Assembly: GCA_031254225.1 (NCBI GenBank)
Contig: JAIRUU010000106.1
Location: 1 to 9,069 of the forward strand
Source: Candidatus Elusimicrobium euhamitermitis
GTDB lineage: Bacteria > Elusimicrobiota > Elusimicrobia > Elusimicrobiales > Elusimicrobiaceae
Direction of reading: 5' to 3'
Length of the DNA: 9,069 nucleotides
This document shows, piece by piece, positions 1-4,787 of this stretch. How positions within the stretch are numbered: the first letter of the stretch is position 1; each line of letters opens with the position of its first letter. Under the pieces are notes generated by a model, which was given only the letters and a program-made list of their open reading frames with translations, was not told where the DNA came from and searched no databases. A program made the translations under genes and the position numbers.

Positions 1-10
1 AGGACAAGTC

Positions 11-193
11 TTTCCCCTCGCCCCTTGCGGGAGAGGGGCAGGGGTGAGGGGTAGATTTTGTTGAAGTGAAAAATAAAATTTTGTGAGTTGGATTAATAGC
101 GTTATTTAAGGATTATGCCGTAAGCTTTTAAGTCGTTATCAAATTGCAACGCTACCCCTCATCCCTACCCTTCTCCCGCAAGGGGAGAAGGAA
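11..193. mobile_element. MITE-like element with ~43-bp imperfect terminal inverted repeats
   Basis: The left arm (11-54) and the right arm (152-193, read in reverse complement) match over about 43 positions with only a few differences. They share a perfect core CCCCTTGCGGGAGA and the inner end TGAGGGGTAG. Each arm can also fold on itself; the right one gives CTTCTCCC-GCAAG-GGAGAAG. The roughly 97 bp between the arms are AT-rich and hold no convincing ORF. Length, terminal symmetry and lack of a transposase fit a non-autonomous miniature element or a repetitive extragenic hairpin. No target-site duplication is obvious. It lies just upstream of the dnaJ-like gene and could influence its transcription. 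Confidence 0.6.
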
Positions 194-220
194 AAAACTC
201 TGAGGGGGAGGAAAATAAAC

Positions 221-226
221 AGGAGG
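221..226 (+). promoter_or_regulatory. Shine-Dalgarno of the dnaJ-like gene, long spacer
   Basis: AGGAGG stands 13 nt before the ATG at 240, which is longer than usual. The spacer ATAAATCACTATA is almost identical to that before asnS, so the spacing appears deliberate. Confidence 0.6.
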
Positions 227-239
227 ATAAATCACTATA

Positions 240-1217
240 ATGTCAAATTATAAAGATTACTACAAAATTTTAGGAATATCCAAAACCGCGTCCGACGCGG
301 AAATTAAAAAAGCTTTCAAGGCCGCCGCGCGCAAGTACCACCCCGACATGCATAAAGACGCGGACAAAGCCGCTATGACGGAAAAATTTAAAGACGTCAA
401 CGAGGCTTATGAAGTTCTGTCCGACAAACAAAAACGTTCGGTTTACGACCAAGTGGGGCCGGATTACGCAAACTACGCCAAGGGCGGCGGCGCGGCAGCC
501 GGCGGCAGAGGGCAGGGCTTTTCCGGCGGGAATCCTTACTCGCAGTATTATGACGGCTCAGGTTTTTCCGGCGGCGGAGGGGGATTTAATTTTAACAGCA
601 CAGGCGGGTTTGAGGCCGGGGATTTTTCCGACTTTTTCCAAAACATTTTCGGCGGAATGGGCGGAGGGGGATTTGGCGGCTTCAGCGGTTTCGGCAACGC
701 GGGCGCGGCGCAAAGCATGGACCGTTCGTCCGGCGCGGACGAAGCAGGGCTTACTATTTCCCTTGAAGACGCGCACCGCGGCGGGAAAATGAATTTAACT
801 TTGCCCTCCGGCAAAACCGCGGCCGTCAATATTCCGGCCGGCATACTGGACGGGCAGACGCTCAAATTAAAAGGCTTAGGCGGCCAGAGCCGGCGCGGGC
901 CTAAAGATTTATATTTAAAAATTTCCCTTGCGCCGCACGCGGTTTTTACGCATAACCGCGCTGATTTGGATACCGACGTCGGCATAATGCCGTGGACGGC
1001 CGCGCTGGGCGGCCCCGTGAAAGTGCCGACGCTGGACGGTTATATTACAATCAAAGTGCCGGCCGGCACACAGTCCGGCAAGCGCATGAAACTGAGCGGA
1101 AAAGGTTTGGGCGGAAAAGGGGATTTATACGTCAAGTTAATCATAGACATCCCGCCGCGCCTGACCGAAAAACAGACCGCGCTTTTTGAAAAACTAAGGG
1201 ATTTGTCAAATGGATAG
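240..1217 (+). CDS. CbpA-type DnaJ/Hsp40 co-chaperone without zinc finger
   Basis: A 325-residue Hsp40 that should stimulate DnaK ATPase and deliver unfolded clients in the cytoplasm. The J domain fills residues 5-70, with HPD at 34-36 and the helix-IV-like stretch KQKRSVYDQVG. A long Gly/Phe-rich linker follows (about 82-156), broken by FSDFFQNIFGG. Residues 168-315 are the two beta-rich substrate-binding domains, including PWTAALGG at the start of the second. There are no CxxCxGxG repeats, so it is class B (CbpA/DnaJ2-like) and not canonical DnaJ. In enterobacteria cbpA is paired with cbpM; here a tiny unrelated ORF overlaps its stop instead. The start is supported by a strong AGGAGG and by the J domain beginning at once. 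Family assignment is secure; whether it binds curved DNA cannot be told. Confidence 0.93.
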   Translation: MSNYKDYYKILGISKTASDAEIKKAFKAAARKYHPDMHKDADKAAMTEKFKDVNEAYEVLSDKQKRSVYDQVGPDYANYAKGGGAAAGGRGQGFSGGNPYSQYYDGSGFSGGGGGFNFNSTGGFEAGDFSDFFQNIFGGMGGGGFGGFSGFGNAGAAQSMDRSSGADEAGLTISLEDAHRGGKMNLTLPSGKTAAVNIPAGILDGQTLKLKGLGGQSRRGPKDLYLKISLAPHAVFTHNRADLDTDVGIMPWTAALGGPVKVPTLDGYITIKVPAGTQSGKRMKLSGKGLGGKGDLYVKLIIDIPPRLTEKQTALFEKLRDLSNG

Positions 1218-1347
1218 AAAAAATCACGTCAAGCAGGACGAGTGGCGTTACACGACGTCAAAAACCGCGGCGAGGAAGCGCGTAAAGCGCGCGCGCAGCA
1301 AAGCCAAACGCGCGCTGGCCAAAAAAGAAATTGACGAAGGAATTTAA
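1210..1347 (+). CDS. 45-residue, very basic small protein, translationally coupled to the dnaJ-like gene
   Basis: The ATG at 1210 lies inside the last codons of the dnaJ-like gene and overlaps it by 8 bp in another frame. The ORF runs 45 codons to TAA at 1345-1347. An AAGGG in the end of dnaJ sits about ten bases upstream and may act as ribosome binding site. The peptide starts MDRKNHVKQDEWRYTTSK, continues with a Lys/Arg/Ala-rich helix-forming segment (residues 18-39), and ends in an acidic tail, EIDEGI. It has no Cys and no hydrophobic segment. It could be a nucleic-acid-binding or DnaJ-associated peptide, but I do not recognise a family. Support is the stop-start overlap, uninterrupted frame and GC-rich third positions like its neighbour. 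Confidence 0.6.
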   Translation: MDRKNHVKQDEWRYTTSKTAARKRVKRARSKAKRALAKKEIDEGI

Positions 1348-1388
1348 AAAAATCCACCGTTGCCATGCCGTAACCCGTCCTCCGCAAG

Positions 1389-1509
1389 AAAAATTTCACA
1401 GGATTTTGAGATGATTTTCAATTTTCTCCGGCCTGAGCAAGTACTTAAAGCGGAGCGTACGGTGAAGGCCGGAAAAATTGAAAAGCGCTCAAAAGCCGAA
1501 GAAATTTTT
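1389..1509. repeat. 121-bp imperfect inverted repeat with 33-nt loop
   Basis: Left arm 1389-1433 pairs with right arm 1467-1509. The outer AAAAATTTC pairs with GAAATTTTT, then a 6-nt symmetric internal loop, then TTTTGAG with CTCAAAA, a small internal loop, and TTTTCAATTTT(C)TCCGGCC with its complement (one bulged C). The loop is 1434-1466. It could be a bidirectional transcription terminator for the converging genes, a folded RNA or a miniature repeat. No poly-T run directly follows the inner stem. Confidence 0.65.
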
Positions 1510-1621
1510 AACAAATAGCCAAGCGAACGAAGTGAGCGAAACAAGAGGCTGTTTACAGACGAAGCCTCGGCCGCGCTCCGTAGCGAAGCGCAGACGGGCA
1601 GCCGTGCGCCGGAAAACTTGC

Positions 1622-1639
1622 GGCGGGCGCACGCCCGCC
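1622..1639. repeat. GC-rich perfect hairpin
   Basis: GGCGGGC and GCCCGCC form a perfect 7-bp stem around GCAC. An alternative stem, GTGCGCC (1604-1610) with GGCGCAC (1626-1632), competes with it, so the two structures are mutually exclusive. Confidence 0.5.
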
Positions 1640-1665
1640 CAAATAAAATTAGTCATGAAATAAAT

Positions 1666-1686
1666 GTGATTTTCCAGGAAAATCAC
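1666..1686 (-). terminator. Terminator-like hairpin downstream of asnS
   Basis: GTGATTTTCC and GGAAAATCAC pair perfectly around a single A (effectively an 8-bp stem with a 5-nt loop). It begins 8 bp beyond the asnS stop and is followed, in the minus-strand direction, by a moderately T-rich ATTTATTTC. The T-tract is imperfect. Confidence 0.5.
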
Positions 1687-1693
1687 TCCTTTC

Positions 1694-2989
1694 CTAAGGC
1701 CTTATTTTATCCATCATTCTTGCAAACGGTATGGTTTCTCTGACGTGGTGCAGGCCGCATATCCACCTTACCATGCGCTCCACCCCCATGCCGAAACCGC
1801 TGTGCGGCACGCTGCCGTATTTGCGTAAATCAAGATACCAGTCAAAAGCTTCAACCGGCAAATCCTGTTCTTTAATGCGCGCAAGCAGCGCGTCGTAATT
1901 ATCTTCGCGCTGGGAGCCGCCGATAAGTTCGCCCGCGCCTTCGGGCCCTATAACGTCCATGGCAAGCACCACGCGCGGGTCCTGCGGGTCCCGCTTCATG
2001 TAAAACGCTTTAATCTCCGTCGGATAACGGTGGATTATGACCGGTCTGTCAAATTTGGACGATACCAGAGTTTCTTCGTCCCCGCCGATATCGCCGCCCC
2101 ACTCCGTCGGGTTGCCGAGTTCGTTTAAAATTTTTATAGCTTCCGTGTAAGAAATACGCGGGAAAGGTTTTTTTACCTTCTCAAGTTTGCTGATGTCGCG
2201 CTCCAGAAGCGTCAGCTCCGCGCGGCGGTTTTGCAGCACGCGGCCGATTATGAAGACTATAAAATCTTCCGCCAGTTCCATATTGTCGTCTAAATCGTTG
2301 AAAGCGACTTCAGGCTCCACCATCCAAAATTCCGTGAGGTGGCGGCGGGTTTTGGATTTTTCCGCGCGGAACGTCGGGCCGAAACAATATACTTTGCCCA
2401 GCGCCATGGCCGCGGCCTCGGCGTAAAGCTGGCCGCTTTGGCTGAGGTAAGCCTTTTCGTCAAAATAATCCGTCTCAAAAAGCGTTGATTTGCCCTCGCA
2501 CGCGGCCGGAGTTAAAATGGGGGAATCAACAAGCGTAAATTCCCGCTCTCTGAAAAAATCGCGTATCGCGTTTATAATTTCATCCCGCACTTTTAAAACC
2601 GCCGTCTGGCGGGAAGAGCGCAGCCACAGGTGGCGGTTGTACATTAAAAACGCGTCGCCGTGTTCTTTGGGCGTGATGGGATAATCTGCCGACGGGCCGA
2701 TAACCTCAATATTTTTAACGTCCAGCTCAAAACCGAGGGGGGAGCGCTTGTCCTCTTTAACCATACCGGTAACGGCGAGCGAAGTTTCCTGCGTCAAACT
2801 TGCCGCGCGTTCAAAAACTTCCGGCGCGACGTTGCCTTTGAAAACAACGCATTGTATAACGCCGCTCCCGTCGCGCAGCTGCAAAAAATGCAGCTTGCCG
2901 CTGGAACGCATATTATAAAGCCAGCCTTTTAAAATTATTTCTTTGCCGAGATATTGCCCGACGTGATTGATATAAATTTTTTCGCTCAT
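1694..2989 (-). CDS. asnS: Asparaginyl-tRNA synthetase
   Basis: Class IIb aminoacyl-tRNA synthetase that charges tRNA-Asn with asparagine using ATP. The 431-residue protein has an N-terminal OB-fold anticodon-binding domain (about 15-100, with KLHFLQLRDGSGVIQCVV) and a catalytic domain. Motif 2 is FRAEKSKTRRHLTEFWMVEPE-like at 207-227, here with FW and EPE, which favour AsnRS over AspRS. TEIKAFYM is at 324-331, GAGELIGGSQRE at 351-362 and motif 3, GFGMGVERMV, at 398-407. The frame stays open 17 codons further upstream to 3040, but those codons read through a leader hairpin. I chose MSEKIYI at 2989 because GGAGG lies upstream and the family begins there. Its presence implies direct Asn-tRNA formation. 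A nuclease gene lies 71 bp upstream on the same strand. Confidence 0.95.
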   Translation of the reverse strand: MSEKIYINHVGQYLGKEIILKGWLYNMRSSGKLHFLQLRDGSGVIQCVVFKGNVAPEVFERAASLTQETSLAVTGMVKEDKRSPLGFELDVKNIEVIGPSADYPITPKEHGDAFLMYNRHLWLRSSRQTAVLKVRDEIINAIRDFFREREFTLVDSPILTPAACEGKSTLFETDYFDEKAYLSQSGQLYAEAAAMALGKVYCFGPTFRAEKSKTRRHLTEFWMVEPEVAFNDLDDNMELAEDFIVFIIGRVLQNRRAELTLLERDISKLEKVKKPFPRISYTEAIKILNELGNPTEWGGDIGGDEETLVSSKFDRPVIIHRYPTEIKAFYMKRDPQDPRVVLAMDVIGPEGAGELIGGSQREDNYDALLARIKEQDLPVEAFDWYLDLRKYGSVPHSGFGMGVERMVRWICGLHHVRETIPFARMMDKIRP

Positions 2990-3007
2990 TATAGTGATGT
3001 ATCCTCC
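2987..3007 (-). promoter_or_regulatory. Ribosome-binding leader of asnS, near-identical to that of the dnaJ-like gene
   Basis: Reading on the minus strand, GGAGG is followed by ATACATCACTATA and then ATG. This matches 222-242 before the dnaJ-like gene at 20 of 21 positions. It supports 2989 as the start and gives the same unusual 13-nt spacing. Confidence 0.55.
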
Positions 3008-3017
3008 GATTTTGTCC

Positions 3018-3038
3018 CTCCGCCTGTAAGGGGGAGGC
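3018..3038 (-). promoter_or_regulatory. Hairpin in the asnS 5' leader
   Basis: CCTCC-G-CC and GG-G-GGAGG pair around TGTAA with one internal G-G mismatch. One arm holds GGAGG, so the structure could in principle compete with the real ribosome binding site at 3003-3007. A minus-strand -10-like TAGAATATAT lies at about 3049-3058. No T-box features were seen. Confidence 0.35.
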
Positions 3039-3060
3039 AAGCGGCCTAATATATTCTATT

Positions 3061-3627
3061 TTATTTATTGGCCCTGCGCCATTTCCACGGCGGGACGGGG
3101 GATTTGGCGGCCCATAAACCCGTTTTATTTTCCCGCGCGCCCGCCTCTAATTTCTGCCACTGCGCGCAGTCCGGTATTTTGCAGTAATTGACGTATACCC
3201 AGGCGTTGCCGGACTCTATCATATATTTATTCGCGTCCCCTATTTTGGAAACCATACGGCCGTACTGGTCTGTATCCATAACTTCAATTTCCACTGTCTT
3301 GCCGTCAAGGTAAGCGGCCAGCGCGCGGCGGCTTTCGTCGCCGTAAGTCTGGGCAAGCTCGGGCGCGTCAATGCCGTAGAGTCTCAAACGCCCTTCCTCG
3401 CCCTGCGGGGTGCGCACCGTAATAGTGTCGCCGTCGTGAACTTTTATTACGGCGGCGGTAAACTGTTTTACGGTTTTATCAATTTCTTTAACGGGAAGCG
3501 TAACGCGGCCGGTGTTTATAAAATTAACTACGACGTTAAGCGCGTCCTGCCCCGAATAAAAAAAGAAGGCAAACGCCGCAGCCGCTATTAAAAAAATTAA
3601 TTTGAATGTTTTATTTTTACGCGCCAT
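3061..3627 (-). CDS. Thermonuclease (SNase-like) family protein with N-terminal membrane anchor or signal
   Basis: A 188-residue protein with a basic N-terminus and hydrophobic helix (about 9-24), giving a signal peptide or membrane anchor with the nuclease domain outside the cytoplasm. The OB-fold nuclease domain occupies about 58-175. Residues matching staphylococcal nuclease Asp21, Arg35, Asp40, Glu43 and Arg87 are all visible: D67 in HDGDT, R82, D87 and E90 in RLRLYGIDAPE, and R124 in YGRM. It should be a Ca2+-dependent phosphodiesterase acting on DNA and/or RNA. The C-terminal PPWKWRR is common in bacterial members. No Shine-Dalgarno precedes the ATG; a minus-strand TATAAT at 3650-3655 would give a very short leader. 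Two Cys (149 and 154) may form a disulfide. Role is probably nucleic acid degradation or scavenging. Confidence 0.9.
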   Translation of the reverse strand: MARKNKTFKLIFLIAAAAFAFFFYSGQDALNVVVNFINTGRVTLPVKEIDKTVKQFTAAVIKVHDGDTITVRTPQGEEGRLRLYGIDAPELAQTYGDESRRALAAYLDGKTVEIEVMDTDQYGRMVSKIGDANKYMIESGNAWVYVNYCKIPDCAQWQKLEAGARENKTGLWAAKSPVPPWKWRRANK

Positions 3628-3649
3628 AAATTATCTGTAATTTTAAAAA

Positions 3650-3655
3650 ATTATA
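3650..3655 (-). promoter_or_regulatory. Probable -10 element of the nuclease gene
   Basis: A perfect TATAAT on the minus strand lies 22 nt before the nuclease ATG. The expected -35 region is AT-rich without a clear hexamer. The predicted transcript would have a leader under about 20 nt. Confidence 0.45.
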
Positions 3656-3700
3656 CAAAAATTTCATTTGAAATAATTTAATTGCCGGCGGAGCAGCGGC

Positions 3701-3740
3701 AAAAATCCGCAGCGCGCCAAAAAGGGCGCGGAGATTTTTT
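3701..3740. repeat. Hairpin with A/T flanks just upstream of the tRNA promoter
   Basis: CGCGCC and GGCGCG form a 6-bp stem around AAAAAG, and the outer AAAAATC pairs with GATTTTT. It has terminator form in either direction, yet lies between the divergent nuclease and tRNA promoters where no upstream plus-strand gene needs terminating. It overlaps the expected -35 region of the tRNA promoter. Confidence 0.5.
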
Positions 3741-3741
3741 G

Positions 3742-3747
3742 TATAAT
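3742..3747 (+). promoter_or_regulatory. Probable -10 element of the tRNA-Ala gene
   Basis: A perfect TATAAT ends 15 bp before the mature tRNA 5' end, so the 5' leader would be about 8-10 nt. The -35 region (about 3719-3724) is A-rich and unlike TTGACA. Confidence 0.5.
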
Positions 3748-3762
3748 ATATAAAAGATTTAC

Positions 3763-3835
3763 GGGCGTGTAGCTCAGTTGATAGAGCGCTTCGTTCGCAA
3801 CGAAGAGGCCGTGGGTTTGACTCCCATCACGTCCA
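3763..3835 (+). tRNA. tRNA-Ala, anticodon CGC
   Basis: A complete cloverleaf. The acceptor GGGCGTG (3763-3769) pairs with CACGTCC (3828-3834), with discriminator A at 3835 and no encoded CCA. The D-stem is GCTC/GAGC, and the anticodon stem is CTTCG/CGAAG with loop TTCGCAA. The anticodon CGC at 3796-3798 reads GCG. The variable loop is AGGCC and the T-stem GTGGG/CCCAT. The third acceptor pair is G-U, the universal alanine identity element G3:U70, confirming the specificity. Oddly, the D-loop AGTTGATA has A at position 19 and the T-loop TTTGACT has U at position 56, replacing the near-invariant G19-C56 with A19-U56. A TATAAT lies upstream and a strong terminator downstream, so it appears to be a single-gene unit. 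Confidence 0.95.
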
Positions 3836-3927
3836 AAATTTAAAAAACCCCGCTGTTGTAAGCGGGGTTTTTTAAATTTTGGACGTTGAAGTGACGCCAA
3901 CTGCTTGGCGTCACGTCGGGAGTCAAA
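3816..3927. repeat. Inverted copy of the tRNA T-loop and 3' end flanking the terminator
   Basis: TTTGACTCCC of the tRNA (3816-3825) recurs in inverse orientation as GGGAGTCAAA at 3918-3927. Together with the 26-bp palindrome this makes a larger inverted duplication of the tRNA 3' end. The right arm is interrupted by about 30 bp holding a 10-bp perfect hairpin (GTGACGCCAA 3891-3900 with TTGGCGTCAC 3905-3914). Confidence 0.6.
3829..3886 (+). terminator. tRNA-Ala terminator: perfect 26-bp palindrome that includes the tRNA 3' end
   Basis: The core hairpin CCCCGCT-GTTGTA-AGCGGGG followed by TTTTTT is a textbook intrinsic terminator. The symmetry extends outward without a mismatch through AAAATTTAAAAAA and its complement, and into the tRNA: ACGTCC (3829-3834) pairs with GGACGT (3881-3886). 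The stem is therefore 26 bp around a 6-nt loop, much longer than termination needs. Confidence 0.9.
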
Positions 3928-4059
3928 GGCCGGAGCGATGTTTTTGTTTGACTGCGCCGCAGCGTAAGCGAAGGCGGGCGAAAGGCAAAAACCGCGAGGC
4001 CGGCCTGAGGCGTTTTTCGTCAGAAAAACGACCGAAGGGGACTCCCATCACGTCCACCA
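3881..4059 (+). other. Structured non-coding segment ending in a tRNA-like 3'-CCA
   Basis: This stretch has no credible gene but several stems: 3891-3914 (10 bp, CTGC loop), GTTTTTG 3940-3946 with CAAAAAC 3986-3992, palindromic AGGCCGGCCT near 3997-4006, and CGTTTTTC-GTCA-GAAAAACG at 4011-4030. Its first six bases GGACGT can pair with ACGTCC at 4050-4055, and it ends ACCA directly before a terminator. That is compatible with a tRNA-like small RNA. It is equally compatible with the decayed remnant of an element or tRNA duplication. I cannot decide from sequence alone. Confidence 0.3.
4040..4056 (+). repeat. Direct 17-bp copy of the tRNA-Ala 3' end
   Basis: GACTCCCATCACGTCCA at 4040-4056 is identical to 3819-3835 of the tRNA and 221 bp downstream of it. 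Here it is followed by CCA, which the intact gene lacks, then by a second terminator. Duplicated tRNA 3' ends are typical attachment-site scars of site-specific integration, but no integrase or cargo lies in the 204 bp between the copies. Confidence 0.75.
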
Positions 4060-4061
4060 TT

Positions 4062-4097
4062 AAAAAAATCCCCGCCGTTTTTAACGGCGGGGTTTTT
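4062..4097. terminator. Bidirectional intrinsic terminator
   Basis: CCCCGCCGTT (4070-4079) and AACGGCGGGG (4083-4092) form a 10-bp stem around TTT, flanked by seven A on one side and five T on the other. It can end transcription from the tRNA side and from the minus-strand gene at 4118-4702. Confidence 0.9.
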
Positions 4098-4117
4098 ATG
4101 TGTAGTTAATACCAGAT

Positions 4118-4702
4118 TTACTCTGCGCGTTTGCAGCCGTAAGCGTCGTGATGGATGCCGTCACAGTTTTTGACATGTATATATTTCACTTCGTTTTGCG
4201 GTTCAGGCTGCTTTGCCAAAGCTTGTTCATCGGAAAATTCCAAATTCATTTTACCGCCGTCTTTGCACCTGTATGACTCAGGGTCATTTTCATTCCAGTA
4301 TTTGTTTACTTTGAGATACAAACCGTCGCAGTATTTTTTAACTTCTTTGTATTTAAAAACCGCGGAGATTAACTTGTCGTCGCCCAAAGCTTTTATTTTT
4401 TCATCAGACATTGCAGCCAGCTGTTTTATGGCCTCGCTCATGAAAGGATTGCTGATGTCTTTGTCAGTAACAGCCGGCAGAGCGGCTTCGCCCTTAGAAT
4501 CTTTTTTGTTGAGCTGCGCGGTTACTTTTTCAACAAATTCTTTTTTTTCGGCTTTCATGGCCGGTTCCTGAATGCTGTCCTGTTTCATTGCGGCTATTTT
4601 TTTATCAACTTTTACAATAGCAGCCTGCCCCGCCCCGGCCGACTGGGCGTTAGCCGCAGCGGCGATACTGCAAACAAAAATCAATGCTATTATTTTTTTC
4701 AT
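4118..4702 (-). CDS. Secreted protein of unknown function, four Cys in mature form
   Basis: A 194-residue protein with a clear Sec signal peptide: KK, a hydrophobic core at about 4-16, and probable cleavage after AANA (residue 19). The mature part begins with an Ala/Gln/Lys-rich, probably helical region (20-120). It then has a Cys-containing C-terminal half: C125 in KYCDGLY, C146 in YRCKDGG, C180 in NCDGIHHD and C190 in YGCKRAE. Four cysteines outside the cytoplasm suggest two disulfides. CDGxH/CDGL recurs at 125 and 180, hinting at an internal repeat. I do not recognise a family. AGGAGG five bases before the ATG supports the start. The 34-bp upstream element is shared with the L,D-transpeptidase gene, so the two may be co-regulated in envelope functions. 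Confidence 0.85.
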   Translation of the reverse strand: MKKIIALIFVCSIAAAANAQSAGAGQAAIVKVDKKIAAMKQDSIQEPAMKAEKKEFVEKVTAQLNKKDSKGEAALPAVTDKDISNPFMSEAIKQLAAMSDEKIKALGDDKLISAVFKYKEVKKYCDGLYLKVNKYWNENDPESYRCKDGGKMNLEFSDEQALAKQPEPQNEVKYIHVKNCDGIHHDAYGCKRAE

Positions 4703-4723
4703 AACAACCTCCTATTATTCAAA

Positions 4724-4751
4724 GTATTATAAAAACGGTCATATTTTGCAA
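4724..4751 (-). promoter_or_regulatory. Putative promoter of the secreted-protein gene
   Basis: On the minus strand TTGCAA (4746-4751) and TAATAC (4724-4729) are separated by 16 bp. A perfect TATAAT overlaps at 4726-4731, with a 14-bp spacing. The -35-like hexamer directly abuts the dyad element. Confidence 0.4.
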
Positions 4752-4780
4752 GGGCCAAAAGACCTATTTTTTGTCTGGGC
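4747..4780 (-). promoter_or_regulatory. Shared 34-bp upstream element, copy A, with AGGNC-N5-GNCCT dyad
   Basis: Matches copy B (5889-5922) at 29 of 34 positions. On the minus strand the core reads AATAGGTCTTTTGGCCCTTG, which contains the inverted half-sites AGGTC and GCCCT around TTTTG. It ends 44 bp before the start codon at 4702. Layout suggests an operator for a dimeric regulator next to the -35 region. The same stretch can fold weakly (GGGCC/GGCCC and AGAC/GTCT) just downstream of the L,D-transpeptidase stop. Confidence 0.55.
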
Positions 4781-4787
4781 CCCGTTT

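Larger units (their letters stand above)
1348..1693. other. Gene-free convergent intergenic region dense in hairpins
   Basis: About 346 bp between the 3' ends of the small basic ORF (+) and asnS (-). No convincing gene is present. The two short ORFs here, at 1344-1544 on the minus strand and 1478-1663 on the plus strand, run through palindromes, lack ribosome binding sites and resemble nothing I know. From left to right it holds a 121-bp inverted repeat (1389-1509), a module rich in GCGAACGAAGTGAGCGAA-type sequence (1522-1541), small GC-rich stems at 1545-1568, 1573-1591, 1604-1632 and 1622-1639, and a terminator hairpin for asnS (1666-1686). Confidence 0.6.

Noticed and set aside
1344..1663. 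Two short ORFs, one on each strand (1344-1544 and 1478-1663)
   Set aside because: They traverse palindromic intergenic sequence, overlap each other on opposite strands and lack ribosome binding sites.
2990..3040. 17-residue N-terminal extension of AsnRS (start at 3040)
   Set aside because: Those codons cover the leader hairpin and the Shine-Dalgarno. The family begins at the MSEK start.
3664..3900. 78-codon minus-strand ORF through the tRNA locus
   Set aside because: It is antisense to the tRNA-Ala and its terminator. Such tRNA-antisense ORFs are a known annotation artefact, and it has no ribosome binding site.
3881..4059. tmRNA (ssrA), suggested by the 3' end ACTCCCATCACGTCCACCA and a short frame ending in CAAA before TAA at 3965
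   Set aside because: At about 180 nt it is far shorter than a normal tmRNA. There is no tRNA-like 5' domain beyond GGACGT and no convincing tag or pseudoknots. Kept only as a generic tRNA-like structured segment.
3879..4109. 76-codon plus-strand ORF in the region after the tRNA
   Set aside because: It reads through four hairpins, the tRNA 3' copy and terminator 2, and has no homology I recognise.
4747..4780. Sigma-54 promoter from TTGGCCCTTGCA
   Set aside because: GG and GC dinucleotides are too close; the required -24/-12 spacing is absent in both copies.
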